Positions 14,882 to 21,857 of a stretch of 64,000 nucleotides of DNA are shown here, one piece after another. Position 1 is the first letter of the stretch. Every line of letters begins with the position of its first letter. A program made the translations under genes and the position numbers. Below the pieces are notes generated by a model. That model worked only from the letters and a program-made list of their open reading frames with translations, did no database searches and was not told the origin of the DNA. The stretch is from a virus, in IMG/VR virus record IMGVR_UViG_3300045927_000329, positions 1 to 64,000 of that record. One strand, 5' to 3'.

Positions 14882-15282
14882 GCTGTCTCCTCTTCAACGT
14901 CTACAGCCCCAGGCGGCGAGCCGGTGGGGTCGGGCTCCCCGGCGGCGCCCTTGAGTGCCCCCATCACGCCCAGGACTCCGACGTGGGTAATGCGGTCGAA
15001 GAACAACCGCAGCGCATCACGCAGTTGATAGGCTTCCTCCGGTGTCTCACACTCCAACATCCAATGCACGGCCGGCCAGGAGCGGTACTGCCCGATGCGC
15101 TTGGCCGGCGAGGCGGACTCGTCGTCGGTCGCCGCGCGGCCACGCGGGCCGGCGCCCGGCGTGACCATGCGCAGGATGGCGGGGTGAACACGAATACGGA
15201 TCGGTTTCCCGGGCCGCTCGGCCCAGGCTTCGCGGATCGGTCGGTTCGGATCGGCGAGGTCGCGCACAAAGGCGCTCTTCAT
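14878..15282 (-). CDS. hypothetical protein
   Basis: This 134-residue protein is of unknown family. Its start was chosen at the ATG with GGAGG 9 nt upstream. Residues about 15-50 carry basic, beta-like sequence (GKPIRIRVHPAILRMV), and about 80-105 are helical (CETPEEAYQLRDALRLFFDR). It is the first gene of a three-gene minus-strand set reading away from the RepA-like gene. Confidence 0.62.
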   Translation of the reverse strand: MKSAFVRDLADPNRPIREAWAERPGKPIRIRVHPAILRMVTPGAGPRGRAATDDESASPAKRIGQYRSWPAVHWMLECETPEEAYQLRDALRLFFDRITHVGVLGVMGALKGAAGEPDPTGSPPGAVDVEEETA

Positions 15283-15665
15283 AGGGGTGTCCTCCTGGGC
15301 TCCCACTGCCCAACACTCGATCGGGCGTGCCGGCGTTCACCCTATGCACAACGATGGCTAGTTGTCAAGCAGGCTCGGCAGGAGTCTCGGGCGGGGTCTA
15401 GTGGTCGAGTCGGTCGACGCTACTAGATGCGGGGGAGGCTTGATTTTGCCGGCAAAGTGGGTGTAGAAGAGGCCGCTTCCGCTCGGTAACGGGGGGATGA
15501 CGGCTGCCTGAACCCGGGCACCTGGAGGTGACCAATCCCCAGGTACCCGGTGCGTGACGACAACCATCCGAACCCAAACGCGGAACAGACGACGACGACG
15601 ACGATCACGACGACGGGTTGAGTTGGAGGCCCAGACTCGTCCTTCTGCAGATCGGAGTCGTCCCT
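15283..15665. promoter_or_regulatory. divergent intergenic region before the RepA-like ATPase gene
   Basis: About 380 nt between divergent genes, expected to hold promoters in both directions. It contains GGGGTCTAG near 15395, similar to the core of the late motif but without the rest of it. It also holds GATTTTGCCGGCA (15442-15454, also at 13831-13843 in another spacer). A (GAC)n tract at about 15583-15612 forms the leader of the plus-strand gene. No gene is seen here. Confidence 0.5.
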
Positions 15666-16628
15666 ATGAGCAATACGACACTTGCGTCAGGTTGTCAACT
15701 CCCCACCCTCCTCGACCCCCTCCTCGATCCCCTCCCCGACATCATCCCGGCCGGTGGCATCTCCCTCCTGGCTGGTGCGCCTGGGGTCGGCAAGACGGCC
15801 CTGCTGGCCGCCCTGGCCCGGGACTTCCGCGACGGCCGGCCGATCTTCGGCCACCAGCCGACGGCGATCCCGGCGATTGGCGTCGTCAATGCCGACCGCG
15901 GCTGGGCGCGCGGCGCCGGCTGCTGGTTTGCGCGGGTCGGGTTCCCCGACGTCCGCTACTACTCGATGACCGACGATCCGACCTTCGACCCCCGCATCCT
16001 GCGGCGCAAGTTCGAACGGACGGCGCGGCTCTTCGAGTTCGTCGACCGCCTGCAGCTGCCGCCGGGCAGCCTCCTCTTCGTCGACCCCATCGCGCTCTTC
16101 CTGGGCGGGAACCTGCTGGACTACGATACCTGCGCGGTCGCCTGCCTGGAGATTCGGACGCTGCTGCGCCAGCGCGCCCTCACGCTGATCGCCGCCGTCC
16201 ACGCCGGCAAGATCAAGGCGGCCAAGCAGGAGCGCTACCTGCGGCTGCAGGACCAGATCCTCGGCTCCACCGCGATCTTCGGCTTCAGTGACACCCAGCT
16301 CTATCTCGCCTCGCCCGAGGAGCTGAAGCGCTCCTACTACGGATTCCTCTGGCAGAGCCATCTGGTACCCCCGGAGACGTTCGCCCTGGAGCGGGACGCC
16401 CACGGGTTGTTCCAGCTCTGGACCGGGGCCGACCGGGGGAACCAAGCCAAGGTGCTCGCCCTGTTCCCCGAGAACGGGGACGAGATCACCTTCGGGGCGC
16501 TGCTGGAGCTGGCCGAGGGCGTGCCCCTCTCGCGCAAGACGCTGCAGCGGACCCTGGAGGCCCTGGTCGAGAGCGAGCAGGTGGTCAAGGTCCGACACGG
16601 CGTCTACCGGCGTGTCGTCCGCCACTGA
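15666..16628 (+). CDS. RepA-like AAA_25 ATPase (DnaB/RecA fold), candidate replication protein
   Basis: This 320-residue protein carries Walker A GAPGVGKT (residues 37-44) after GGISLL and a Walker B-like SLLFVDPIALFLGG. TLIAAVHAGK follows, where a sensor His/Lys would lie. This is the AAA_25/RepA hexameric helicase pattern. The C-terminal 80 residues (KVLALFPENGDEITFGALLE, then LSRKTLQRTLEALVESEQVV) form a winged helix. It is the only plus-strand gene in the early half and is flanked by a hairpin and inverted repeats, consistent with a replication initiator or helicase next to its origin. The ATG has a GGAG box. Confidence 0.82.
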   Translation: MSNTTLASGCQLPTLLDPLLDPLPDIIPAGGISLLAGAPGVGKTALLAALARDFRDGRPIFGHQPTAIPAIGVVNADRGWARGAGCWFARVGFPDVRYYSMTDDPTFDPRILRRKFERTARLFEFVDRLQLPPGSLLFVDPIALFLGGNLLDYDTCAVACLEIRTLLRQRALTLIAAVHAGKIKAAKQERYLRLQDQILGSTAIFGFSDTQLYLASPEELKRSYYGFLWQSHLVPPETFALERDAHGLFQLWTGADRGNQAKVLALFPENGDEITFGALLELAEGVPLSRKTLQRTLEALVESEQVVKVRHGVYRRVVRH

Positions 16629-16663
16629 TCGCCCGGAGCCCCTACCGACTTCACCGACCGACT

Positions 16664-16699
16664 TTCGCCCCCCGCCTGGTACGTACGGGAGGGGGCGAA
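16664..16699. terminator. 9-bp stem-loop after the RepA-like gene
   Basis: TTCGCCCCC (16664-16672) pairs with GGGGGCGAA (16691-16699) around an 18-nt loop containing GTACGTAC. It lies 36 nt after the stop of the ATPase gene, a usual place for a terminator, though no T-run follows. Confidence 0.45.
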
Positions 16700-16766
16700 G
16701 AAACGGTGCCCCGTTGGGGGGTGGATCGGTGGCCTTTTGTGTTCCCGTAGTACATATAGTGTCCGA

Positions 16767-16799
16767 GAAAGGGTCAGCAGAATTGTAAGTGACCCTTTC
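16767..16799. repeat. 10-bp perfect inverted repeat with third half-site
   Basis: GAAAGGGTCA (16767-16776) and TGACCCTTTC (16790-16799) are exact complements around a 13-nt AT-rich centre. A further AGGGTCA lies at 16807-16813 and is followed by AAAGGG. The layout fits a binding site for a dimeric protein, an iteron-like origin element or a terminator. Confidence 0.5.
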
Positions 16800-16921
16800 A
16801 GCCGGTAGGGTCAGTAAAGGGCCAGGGGGGTCGAGCCTTTATAACCTCTTTCCGTTCTGTGGGTTACTGGCGAAAAGGTCACCCTTCTCCCCCTCTGCCG
16901 GGCACCTTCTCTTCGCCTGGG

Positions 16922-17476
16922 CTAGATCTCCTCCGGTTTGGGCGGGACTTTCGCCTCCTCGCCCCAGGTCTGCGAGGCCATCCCATGCACCGGGCACTCG
17001 GGCACCGGCAGCCCGATGTCCGGGCAGCTGCAGGGCTGGTCGACCGCGAGGTTGACCGGCTCGCCCCCGGCTCGCCCCGCCGCGAGTTCCTTCTGCGCGA
17101 ACCAGCCGCCGGCCGCCCGGCGGATCTCGGCCCACTGCCGCTTGCTCGGCAGGGTATCGGGCGGCGCCTTGGTGATCCGCCACATACCCCACTTCACCGG
17201 GTAGAGGACGAGCCCCGCAATGTAGGTGCGCTCGCAGTAGGGGCAGACCAGCCGCTGGCTGTAGGGATTCCACTTCAGCTTCCAGATCGAGGCGGCCAGA
17301 CGCGCCTCCTTGGCCTTGTCGCGGCGCTTGGACATGGAGTGCGCCATGTAGGGCGGAACGAGGCGGGCATCGCTGCTGGTGTGAATCATCCGCCCACAGG
17401 ACGGACACTCGCATTCGAAGCGGTCGAGGCGAGCGAAGAACCGGGTCGAGGGGGGCATTGTCGGAACGTGCGGCAT
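16922..17476 (-). CDS. zinc-finger protein with several CxxC pairs
   Basis: This 184-residue protein has CECPSCGRMIH (about residues 22-32), LVCPYCERTYI (about 77-87) and a C-terminal CSCPDIGLPVPECPVHG, enough for two zinc sites. A stretch in between is basic and aromatic (SIWKLKWNPYSQR). The start was chosen at an ATG that follows an AGGAGG box; a longer upstream start lacks one. It converges on the RepA-like gene. A nucleic-acid-binding role is likely but unproven. Confidence 0.72.
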   Translation of the reverse strand: MPHVPTMPPSTRFFARLDRFECECPSCGRMIHTSSDARLVPPYMAHSMSKRRDKAKEARLAASIWKLKWNPYSQRLVCPYCERTYIAGLVLYPVKWGMWRITKAPPDTLPSKRQWAEIRRAAGGWFAQKELAAGRAGGEPVNLAVDQPCSCPDIGLPVPECPVHGMASQTWGEEAKVPPKPEEI

Positions 17477-17572
17477 GGCGTGCAGAGCCTCCTTCGCGCG
17501 CCAGTGTAGCGCCACCTGCCGCCATCGCCACGGGCCTGGGGCACAACTTGCCTCGCAGTCGACCCAATAAGC

Positions 17573-17684
17573 CAGTAGGAGCGGTAGACCCAGTAGACCA
17601 GTAGGTGCGCGTACGTACGCTCCTGGCCTGTAGAGCCAGTAGGCGTACGTACGGTACTCGCCGGTGGGCCGGTGGGGTCAGTAG
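17573..17684. repeat. cluster of CAGTAG direct repeats and two CGTACGTACG palindromes
   Basis: Five copies of CAGTAG (17573, 17591, 17599, 17637, 17679), most followed by G or GG, lie in a 112-nt stretch between two minus-strand genes. CGTACGTACG palindromes lie at 17610-17619 and 17644-17653. The spacer is otherwise empty. It may be an operator cluster, an iteron-like site or an RNA element. Confidence 0.5.
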
Positions 17685-18121
17685 GCGCGGGGGCGGTAGC
17701 TGGTGGCGACGTCGAGGGTGCGGCGCAGGGATTGGTAGGCCGCGTCAGCTTGTTGGAGTACCAACCAGCGGCTGCGCGGCAGGGCCGCCTCGGCCGGCAT
17801 GTGGGTGTCGAAGTGGGTGCAGCCGAAGGGCGCGACCGGGTGGATCGTGCAGCGGTCGGAGGCGTCGAGGAACACGCAGCGGCCGTGGCGGAGCTTGGGC
17901 GTGATGGTGCCGACACGGGCGGTCTGGCCCGTGCGGCTGTTGGCGATGAGGGCGCCCGGGCTGGCCCAGAACCTCGCCAGGACCGTACGCACGGGCTGAG
18001 CGAGGTAGGCGGCGATGCGTTCGACGTCGCCGGGGGCGCAGCTGCCGGGTTGGGAGTGACAACAGGCCACGCAGTCGGGGCAGGCGCAGCTCGGAGTGCG
18101 CTCGAAGGGAGGGGCGCTCAT
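17678..18121 (-). CDS. YkgJ-type cysteine-cluster protein
   Basis: This 147-residue protein has the N-terminal cluster CACPDCVACCHSQPGSC, followed by RCVFLDASDRCTIHPVAPFG and then C-T-H-F-D. This is the order of the YkgJ/YkgJ-like CxxCxxCC proteins (a Zn/Fe chelatase-domain family). Members bind metal; biochemical roles are poorly known and phage copies are not characterised. The gene starts with the MSAPPF cassette shared with the next upstream gene and overlaps it by 4 nt. Confidence 0.82.
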   Translation of the reverse strand: MSAPPFERTPSCACPDCVACCHSQPGSCAPGDVERIAAYLAQPVRTVLARFWASPGALIANSRTGQTARVGTITPKLRHGRCVFLDASDRCTIHPVAPFGCTHFDTHMPAEAALPRSRWLVLQQADAAYQSLRRTLDVATSYRPRAY

Positions 18122-18273
18122 AGCTGGCTCCACAGGATCCAGAGGTAGGTGGCGACGAGGAAGCCGGTGTGGATCGCCGTTGTCGTCTTGAGCGTGTGCA
18201 GCTCGCGCGAGAGCCGGCCTAGCTCGCGCTGGACGTCGCGCCACTCCTCGCGGTCGAAGGGCGGGGCGCTCAT
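18118..18273 (-). CDS. 51-residue coiled-coil plus single-span membrane protein
   Basis: The product starts MSAPPFDREEW, has a heptad-like helix (VQRELGRLSRELHTLKTT) and ends with one hydrophobic span (AIHTGFLVATYLWILW). It resembles the protein at 38500-38712 in layout and in its membrane segment, so the two look like distant paralogues. The topology fits a small membrane anchor or holin/XhlA-like accessory protein. It overlaps both neighbours by 4 nt. Confidence 0.65.
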   Translation of the reverse strand: MSAPPFDREEWRDVQRELGRLSRELHTLKTTTAIHTGFLVATYLWILWSQL

Positions 18274-18614
18274 GCCCAGCCCCCGCAGCCGCAGCGGGCC
18301 TTGCGGCACCGGCCGGCGACGTGGAAGCGGCGCAGGTGGCCACAGGTGCGGCACTCCTGCAGATCGGCCGTGTCGAAGAGGCCCTGGGCGGCGCGGCGGA
18401 GGCCGGGGGTCGCCTCGGCGAGGGTGGCCGCGTCGTCGCGGGCGCCGGCTGCCGCCTCCTGCTGGTCGCGGGCGATGGAGCCCAGGACACGCAGCAGCGA
18501 GTCGGCCAGGGCCTGGACCTCGGGGAGGCCCAGGCTGAAGGTGCAGGAGTCCACGGTCAGGCGGAAGCGCCCGGGGACGCCCAGGACGCGCTCGATGCGG
18601 GGCGGGGTGCTCAT
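18270..18614 (-). CDS. hypothetical protein with C-terminal zinc ribbon
   Basis: This 114-residue protein has a beta-like N-terminus (RFRLTVDSCTFSLGL), a long helical region (about 30-85) and a C-terminal Cys cluster (ECRTCGHLRRFHVAGRCRKA, then RCGCGG). It starts MSTPPR, a variant of the MSAPPF cassette in the two genes that follow. It overlaps both neighbours by 4 nt. Function unknown. Confidence 0.68.
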   Translation of the reverse strand: MSTPPRIERVLGVPGRFRLTVDSCTFSLGLPEVQALADSLLRVLGSIARDQQEAAAGARDDAATLAEATPGLRRAAQGLFDTADLQECRTCGHLRRFHVAGRCRKARCGCGGWA

Positions 18615-18832
18615 GGCGTGGCCTCGTCGTCTACGACGGTGTAGCCGTGGGCTTCGGCCCAGGCACGAGCGTCGGCCAGGGCGGCCTGAGTGAAGCCGTA
18701 GGGCCGGATGCCGGTCGTGTGCAGCGGCGCGTGCCCCCTGGTGGTGACCACCTGCGCGCAGGTGCCGAAGCGCTGGCCGACCTCACAGATACACAGGCGC
18801 ACCGTTCTCGTCTTGGTCGTCTTGGTCGTCAT
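18611..18832 (-). CDS. hypothetical protein with TTK-repeat start
   Basis: This 73-residue protein starts MTTKTTKTRTVRLCICEVG and has a Cys triad (LCIC, GTCAQ), then a helical C-terminus (ALADARAWAEAHGYTVV). The TTK repeat is encoded by a CTTGGTCGT-type DNA repeat, as in the HTH gene at 2138-2539. Function unknown. Confidence 0.62.
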   Translation of the reverse strand: MTTKTTKTRTVRLCICEVGQRFGTCAQVVTTRGHAPLHTTGIRPYGFTQAALADARAWAEAHGYTVVDDEATP

Positions 18833-19080
18833 CGTTCGCTCCTCTCGTCGTCAGTGTCGGCCGCACGCGGGTTCAGCGCCGCCCAGGCGGCCACATCCTT
18901 GTGCCCCTGGGTGTCCCAGTCGGCCGGCCAGCGGAACGTCTCCCAGCTGCAGCGCCGGCCGTCGCGGTAGCGGAAGCTGCAGGCGAGGTAGTCCTCGCCC
19001 TTCCGCCCGTAGTGGAAGAGCACCGTGCGCCGGCTGCACGACGGGCAGCGCGTGTAGTCGCGCGCGGGGCGGCCGGTCAT
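18829..19080 (-). CDS. zinc-ribbon protein
   Basis: This 83-residue protein carries RCPSCSRRTVLFHYG, then YLACSFRYRDGRRCSWETFR: four Cys in the layout of a zinc ribbon. The tail is acidic. ATG was chosen because it overlaps the upstream TGA by 4 nt. It may bind nucleic acid or a protein partner; the family is not recognised. Confidence 0.68.
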   Translation of the reverse strand: MTGRPARDYTRCPSCSRRTVLFHYGRKGEDYLACSFRYRDGRRCSWETFRWPADWDTQGHKDVAAWAALNPRAADTDDERSER

Positions 19081-19502
19081 GGCTGCTCCTTCCGTACGAT
19101 GCGGTAGCCGGCCTTGTGGGCCGCCCGCGCGAAGTCGCCCGCGCAGCGATGCGTGCAGAAGTGCGTCGAGCGTACGTGGTAGGTGCCCTCGAAGACGCGC
19201 CGCACCAGCTTGGTCCGGCTCGTCGTGCGGTCGTAGATCGATTCGACCGACGGCACCAGCGGCTTGTTGCAGAACGCGCAGCGGGGCCGCTCTGCGATGG
19301 GCGGCAGCCCCTCGATGGGCGGCCGCCGGTTGTGCGGGTCGGTGATGCGGCGCAGCTCGCTGCGCGGCAGCAGGACCTTGCGGTCGGGATCCCCATCGAG
19401 CTGGATCTCGGCTTGGTCCCGCCACAGGTCACACACGCGGCCGATGCTGCCGTCGGCCGTCTTGACCCAGTGTCCGTAGCTCAGGGGCTTCGGTTGGCTC
19501 AT
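19077..19502 (-). CDS. hypothetical protein with FCS/MYM-like zinc finger
   Basis: This 141-residue protein has an N-terminal small barrel-like part (GHWVKTADGSIGRVCDLWRD, then AEIQLDG) and a C-terminal zinc finger: RCAFCNKPLVP, later HFCTHRCAGDFARAAHKAG. The last part resembles treble-clef fingers in which the second Cys pair begins a helix. A role in nucleic-acid or protein binding is inferred. Confidence 0.7.
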   Translation of the reverse strand: MSQPKPLSYGHWVKTADGSIGRVCDLWRDQAEIQLDGDPDRKVLLPRSELRRITDPHNRRPPIEGLPPIAERPRCAFCNKPLVPSVESIYDRTTSRTKLVRRVFEGTYHVRSTHFCTHRCAGDFARAAHKAGYRIVRKEQP

Positions 19503-19569
19503 GGTCTGCTCCGTTCGTGGTCGTGGTCGTCGTGGGTCGTCGGTCGTTGGAGTCGCAAGCGCTCCACAG

Positions 19570-19602
19570 CCGGCCCGCCCTGGGGCTCCAGGCGCGGGCC
19601 GG
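19570..19602. repeat. intergenic stem-loop, hairpin family copy a
   Basis: CCGGCCCGC pairs with GCGGGCCGG, continued by CCTGG/CCAGG around a GGCT loop with one bulged C, giving about 14 bp. It lies in the spacer between two minus-strand genes, flanked by GCGCTCC on one side and CAACGCTCC on the other. Comparable hairpins lie in three further spacers up to 21.9 kb. Confidence 0.55.
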
Positions 19603-19621
19603 GTCGTGCAACGCTCCGGCC

Positions 19622-19819
19622 CTACCGCCGTCGGCCGCGCAGGCGCCTCGCCAGGGCGGCGCGCTCGCGGGTGTCATGGTAGGCCTGCTCCTGGCACTCC
19701 GATCGCCCACACGTCACGCTGTAGCCCTTGGGGCGCGGTCTGAGGCAGTAGCGGCACAGGCCGTTCACTTGGTGGCAGACGTCGGTCGAGGTCGGCCGGG
19801 TGTAGCCCCAGTCGTTCAC
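19622..19819 (-). CDS. 65-residue zinc-finger protein
   Basis: Starts at a GTG in a GTGA overlap with the upstream gene. The product has VCHQVNGLCRYCLRPRPKGY, then SVTCGRSECQEQAYHDT, a treble-clef-like pattern with a C-terminal basic helix (ERAALARRLRGRRR). Probable nucleic-acid binding. Family not recognised. Confidence 0.62.
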   Translation of the reverse strand: MNDWGYTRPTSTDVCHQVNGLCRYCLRPRPKGYSVTCGRSECQEQAYHDTRERAALARRLRGRRR

Positions 19820-20466
19820 GACTGCACCTCGGCCTCGGTCGCCTCGGGCTCGCCCGCCGGCAGCTCCAGGCGCGCGGCCGGCTTGGGCTGCGCCTCCTGC
19901 TGCCACTGCCAGATCCGCGTGTGGACCGCGTTGACCCCTGACCCGATGTCGTACCAATCCCACCGCGCCGAGTCGTACCTGCGCTCGCCCGGTTTGCGCT
20001 CGACCGCGATCCCGTCACAGTGGAGCGCCTCGGCCACCCGTCCGCAGTACTCCGCGAAGCTCCGGCAGTACCCGCGTTGGTTCTCGATGCGCGCCAGGGC
20101 CTTGTCGAGCGCCTCCAGCGTCCGCACCATGCGGCGCGCGGCCGCCAGGCCGATCGACGGCGTGTAGTCCTCGTACAGCGTGTGCCAGCCGTACACCGGG
20201 CCGCTCTCGCCGGCCTCGCTGCCGCGCAGCTGGCTGCGCTCGTCGCCCTGGCAGCTGACGCGGAGGCCGCTGAAGAGCGGGCCGTCCCCGTAGTGGTCGT
20301 CAATCCCGTAGGGCAGGTAGCCGTGCTGGTTCTCCTGGTCGAAGCGCTGGGTGGTGACTCTGCCCTTCAAGTGGAAGTAGCCGTACTCGCGGCTCTCGGT
20401 GATCACGAGGTAGCGCGGCTCGCGCGCCTCGTCGCTGCTGCTGATCCCTGGTCGTCGTCTCGCCAT
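19816..20466 (-). CDS. hypothetical protein
   Basis: This 216-residue protein is not recognised. The N-terminal half is beta-rich with many aromatics (YLVITESREYGYFHLKGRVT, then GYLPYGIDDHYGDGPLFSGL). The second half has helices including RRMVRTLEALDKALARIENQ. The C-terminus is Glu/Ala-rich. A GAGGACGACC-type leader precedes the ATG. Confidence 0.68.
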   Translation of the reverse strand: MARRRPGISSSDEAREPRYLVITESREYGYFHLKGRVTTQRFDQENQHGYLPYGIDDHYGDGPLFSGLRVSCQGDERSQLRGSEAGESGPVYGWHTLYEDYTPSIGLAAARRMVRTLEALDKALARIENQRGYCRSFAEYCGRVAEALHCDGIAVERKPGERRYDSARWDWYDIGSGVNAVHTRIWQWQQEAQPKPAARLELPAGEPEATEAEVQS

Positions 20467-20548
20467 GGTCGTCCTCCCTGGTCGTGGTGGTGGTGGTCGT
20501 CGTCGTTCGTGGTCGTCGTCGCCTGGAGCTGGAAAGCGCTCCGCGAGA

Positions 20549-20576
20549 GGCACCGGCCGTGGTCGAGGCCGGCGCC
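20549..20576. repeat. intergenic stem-loop, hairpin family copy b
   Basis: GGCACCGGCC pairs with GGCCGGCGCC (one G-U) around an 8-nt loop, between the genes at 19816-20466 and 20596-20802. The flanks AAGCGCTCC and GCGCAATGCTC match those of copies a and c. Confidence 0.55.
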
Positions 20577-20595
20577 CTCCGCGCAATGCTCGCCC

Positions 20596-20802
20596 CTACT
20601 GCCGGCGCGGCTCGCCGGCCGCCTGGATCGTGTCCCGGTCTGGGATGCGGGCCCTGGCGCCGTCGACGCCGGCCCGGGCGCGCCCGATGTACTGCACCGC
20701 GAGGTGCGTGTGCGTGTGCTCGTCCACCTTCAGCAGCTGCCGGGCGGCCGCCTGGAGCTGGCGCGCCGCGTCGTGCAGCACCTTGACGTCGGCGGCCGTC
20801 AC
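20596..20802 (-). CDS. hypothetical helical protein
   Basis: This 68-residue protein starts with GTG in a GTGA overlap with the small membrane-protein gene. The product begins MTAADVKVLHDAARQLQAAA and is helical over its first half. The MTAAD start recalls the cassette array at 35-36.6 kb, although the DNA codons differ. Function unknown. Confidence 0.55.
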   Translation of the reverse strand: MTAADVKVLHDAARQLQAAARQLLKVDEHTHTHLAVQYIGRARAGVDGARARIPDRDTIQAAGEPRRQ

Positions 20803-20903
20803 AGGGCACCGCCGTAGAGCTGCTGGAGCACACGCAGCGCGCCGGCCAGGGCCACCGCGCCCAGGGCCAGCGTGAGCCAGTCGATCAAGTGTCGGGTCGT
20901 CAT
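20799..20903 (-). CDS. 34-residue single-span membrane protein
   Basis: Short product MTTRHLIDW followed by one hydrophobic helix (LTLALGAVALAGALRVLQQL). The gene ends in a 4-nt overlap with the next gene and has a GAGGACGACGACCCC leader. It resembles the 34-residue protein at 2650-2754 in size and topology. Function unknown. Confidence 0.55.
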   Translation of the reverse strand: MTTRHLIDWLTLALGAVALAGALRVLQQLYGGAL

Positions 20904-20933
20904 GGGGTCGTCGTCCTCTCGGTTCCAGGGAGC

Positions 20934-20993
20934 CTGAGCGCTCCGCCGCCGGCAGGGACGGCCGCCGCCCCTGCCGGGTCGCGCAATGCTCAG
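20934..20993. repeat. intergenic stem-loop, hairpin family copy c
   Basis: An outer stem CTGAGC/GCTCAG (20934-20939 with 20988-20993) encloses an inner 9-bp stem CCGGCAGGG/CCCTGCCGG (20949-20957 with 20969-20977). It fills the spacer between two minus-strand genes and is the most complete member of the hairpin family. Confidence 0.6.
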
Positions 20994-20996
20994 AGT

Positions 20997-21740
20997 CTAG
21001 AACGGGTCCGCGACCGCGATCGACGCCAGGGCCACCGCCGCCGGCCGGCGCCGCGCGGCCGCCACCGGCACCGCCACCGGGACGGGCACCGGCAGCCCGG
21101 CGCTGGGCGCCTGCGGGGCCGGCTTCGGCGTGCGGGGGACCTTGGACCCGCCCGACCCGCCGCTCGTCGTTCCTGGGGCCGCCTGCGCGGCCGGCGGGGC
21201 CTCCTGGGCCGGAGCGCTCGCCTGCGTCGCCTCGACATCCTTGGCCGCGTCGCGCCGGGCGGCCGCCAGGGCCCGGAGCAGTCGCTGCGTCTCGGCCAGC
21301 CGGCGCAGCGCGCCGTCACTGATGCCGGCGGCCGCCACCGCGTGGTTGACCGCGTCGGCGCCCGCGTCCAGGGCCTCATCCGGCAGCGTGAACGTGACGT
21401 CACTGGCGAGCACATACCGGAGCGCCCGGGTGCCGTAGGCCGTCCAGCCCTCGGACGGGTCGCGCGGCGCGAAGTGGGGCGTGATGGGGCGGCCGAGGCC
21501 GCCGGCCGGCTTCGGGGCCTGGACGGGCGCCGAGGCCTGGACGGCCACCGGGGCGGCCTGGACGGGCGCAGGCGCGGCGATCGGCGCGGGGGTCGGCTGC
21601 AGGGCCGGGCAGTCGGCCGCGTCCGCGTGGCGGGGCTTCTGGCCCTGCTGCCACTCGATCATGGTGCCGGCGGGGAACGCCCGGCGGCACGCCGAGCAGT
21701 AGCCTGGGAACCGGGCGGGAAGGGTGCGGGTCGTCGTCAT
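20997..21740 (-). CDS. hypothetical protein with N-terminal zinc site and Ala/Pro-rich body
   Basis: This 247-residue protein starts with a possible zinc site (FPGYCSACRRAFPAGTMIEW, later ADCPAL). About 40 residues of Ala/Pro/Val repeats follow, then a folded-looking middle (WTAYGTRALRYVLASDVTFT, then LRRLAETQRLLRALAAARRD) and a low-complexity C-terminus. The N-terminal module is of the type seen in phage proteins with a treble-clef near the start. Function unknown. Confidence 0.65.
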   Translation of the reverse strand: MTTTRTLPARFPGYCSACRRAFPAGTMIEWQQGQKPRHADAADCPALQPTPAPIAAPAPVQAAPVAVQASAPVQAPKPAGGLGRPITPHFAPRDPSEGWTAYGTRALRYVLASDVTFTLPDEALDAGADAVNHAVAAAGISDGALRRLAETQRLLRALAAARRDAAKDVEATQASAPAQEAPPAAQAAPGTTSGGSGGSKVPRTPKPAPQAPSAGLPVPVPVAVPVAAARRRPAAVALASIAVADPF

Positions 21741-21823
21741 TGTCGTCGTCTCCTCGCGTTTCGTACGCCGGTGGTCGGCCGGCGCCTCGTCAGGCCTGTC
21801 GATTCAGGCGACGCGCGGCGAGC

Positions 21824-21843
21824 CAGGGGCGGGGGTGCCCCTG
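21824..21843. repeat. intergenic stem-loop, hairpin family copy d
   Basis: CAGGGGC and GCCCCTG form a 7-bp stem with a 6-nt G-rich loop in the spacer after the DUF932 gene. A second small stem, CCTGG and its partner, lies next to it. It is less like copies a-c but lies in the same kind of position. Confidence 0.4.
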
Positions 21844-21857
21844 ACCCGCCTGGGGCC

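Larger units (their letters stand above)
16629..16921. promoter_or_regulatory. intergenic region with hairpin and inverted repeats, possible origin
   Basis: About 290 nt between convergent genes, so it is not a promoter spacer for either of them. It holds a 9-bp stem (16664-16699), an AT-richer segment (TAGTACATATAGTG, about 16758-16771) and a 10-bp perfect inverted repeat (16767-16799) with a third half-site. These would suit an origin of replication, a terminator region or both. No gene is seen. Confidence 0.45.

Noticed and set aside
13831-15454. GATTTTGCCGGCA present at 13831 and 15442
   Set aside because: Both copies are in spacers, but repeats of 13 nt are expected by chance several times in 64 kb. 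Without a third copy it is not evidence of a site.
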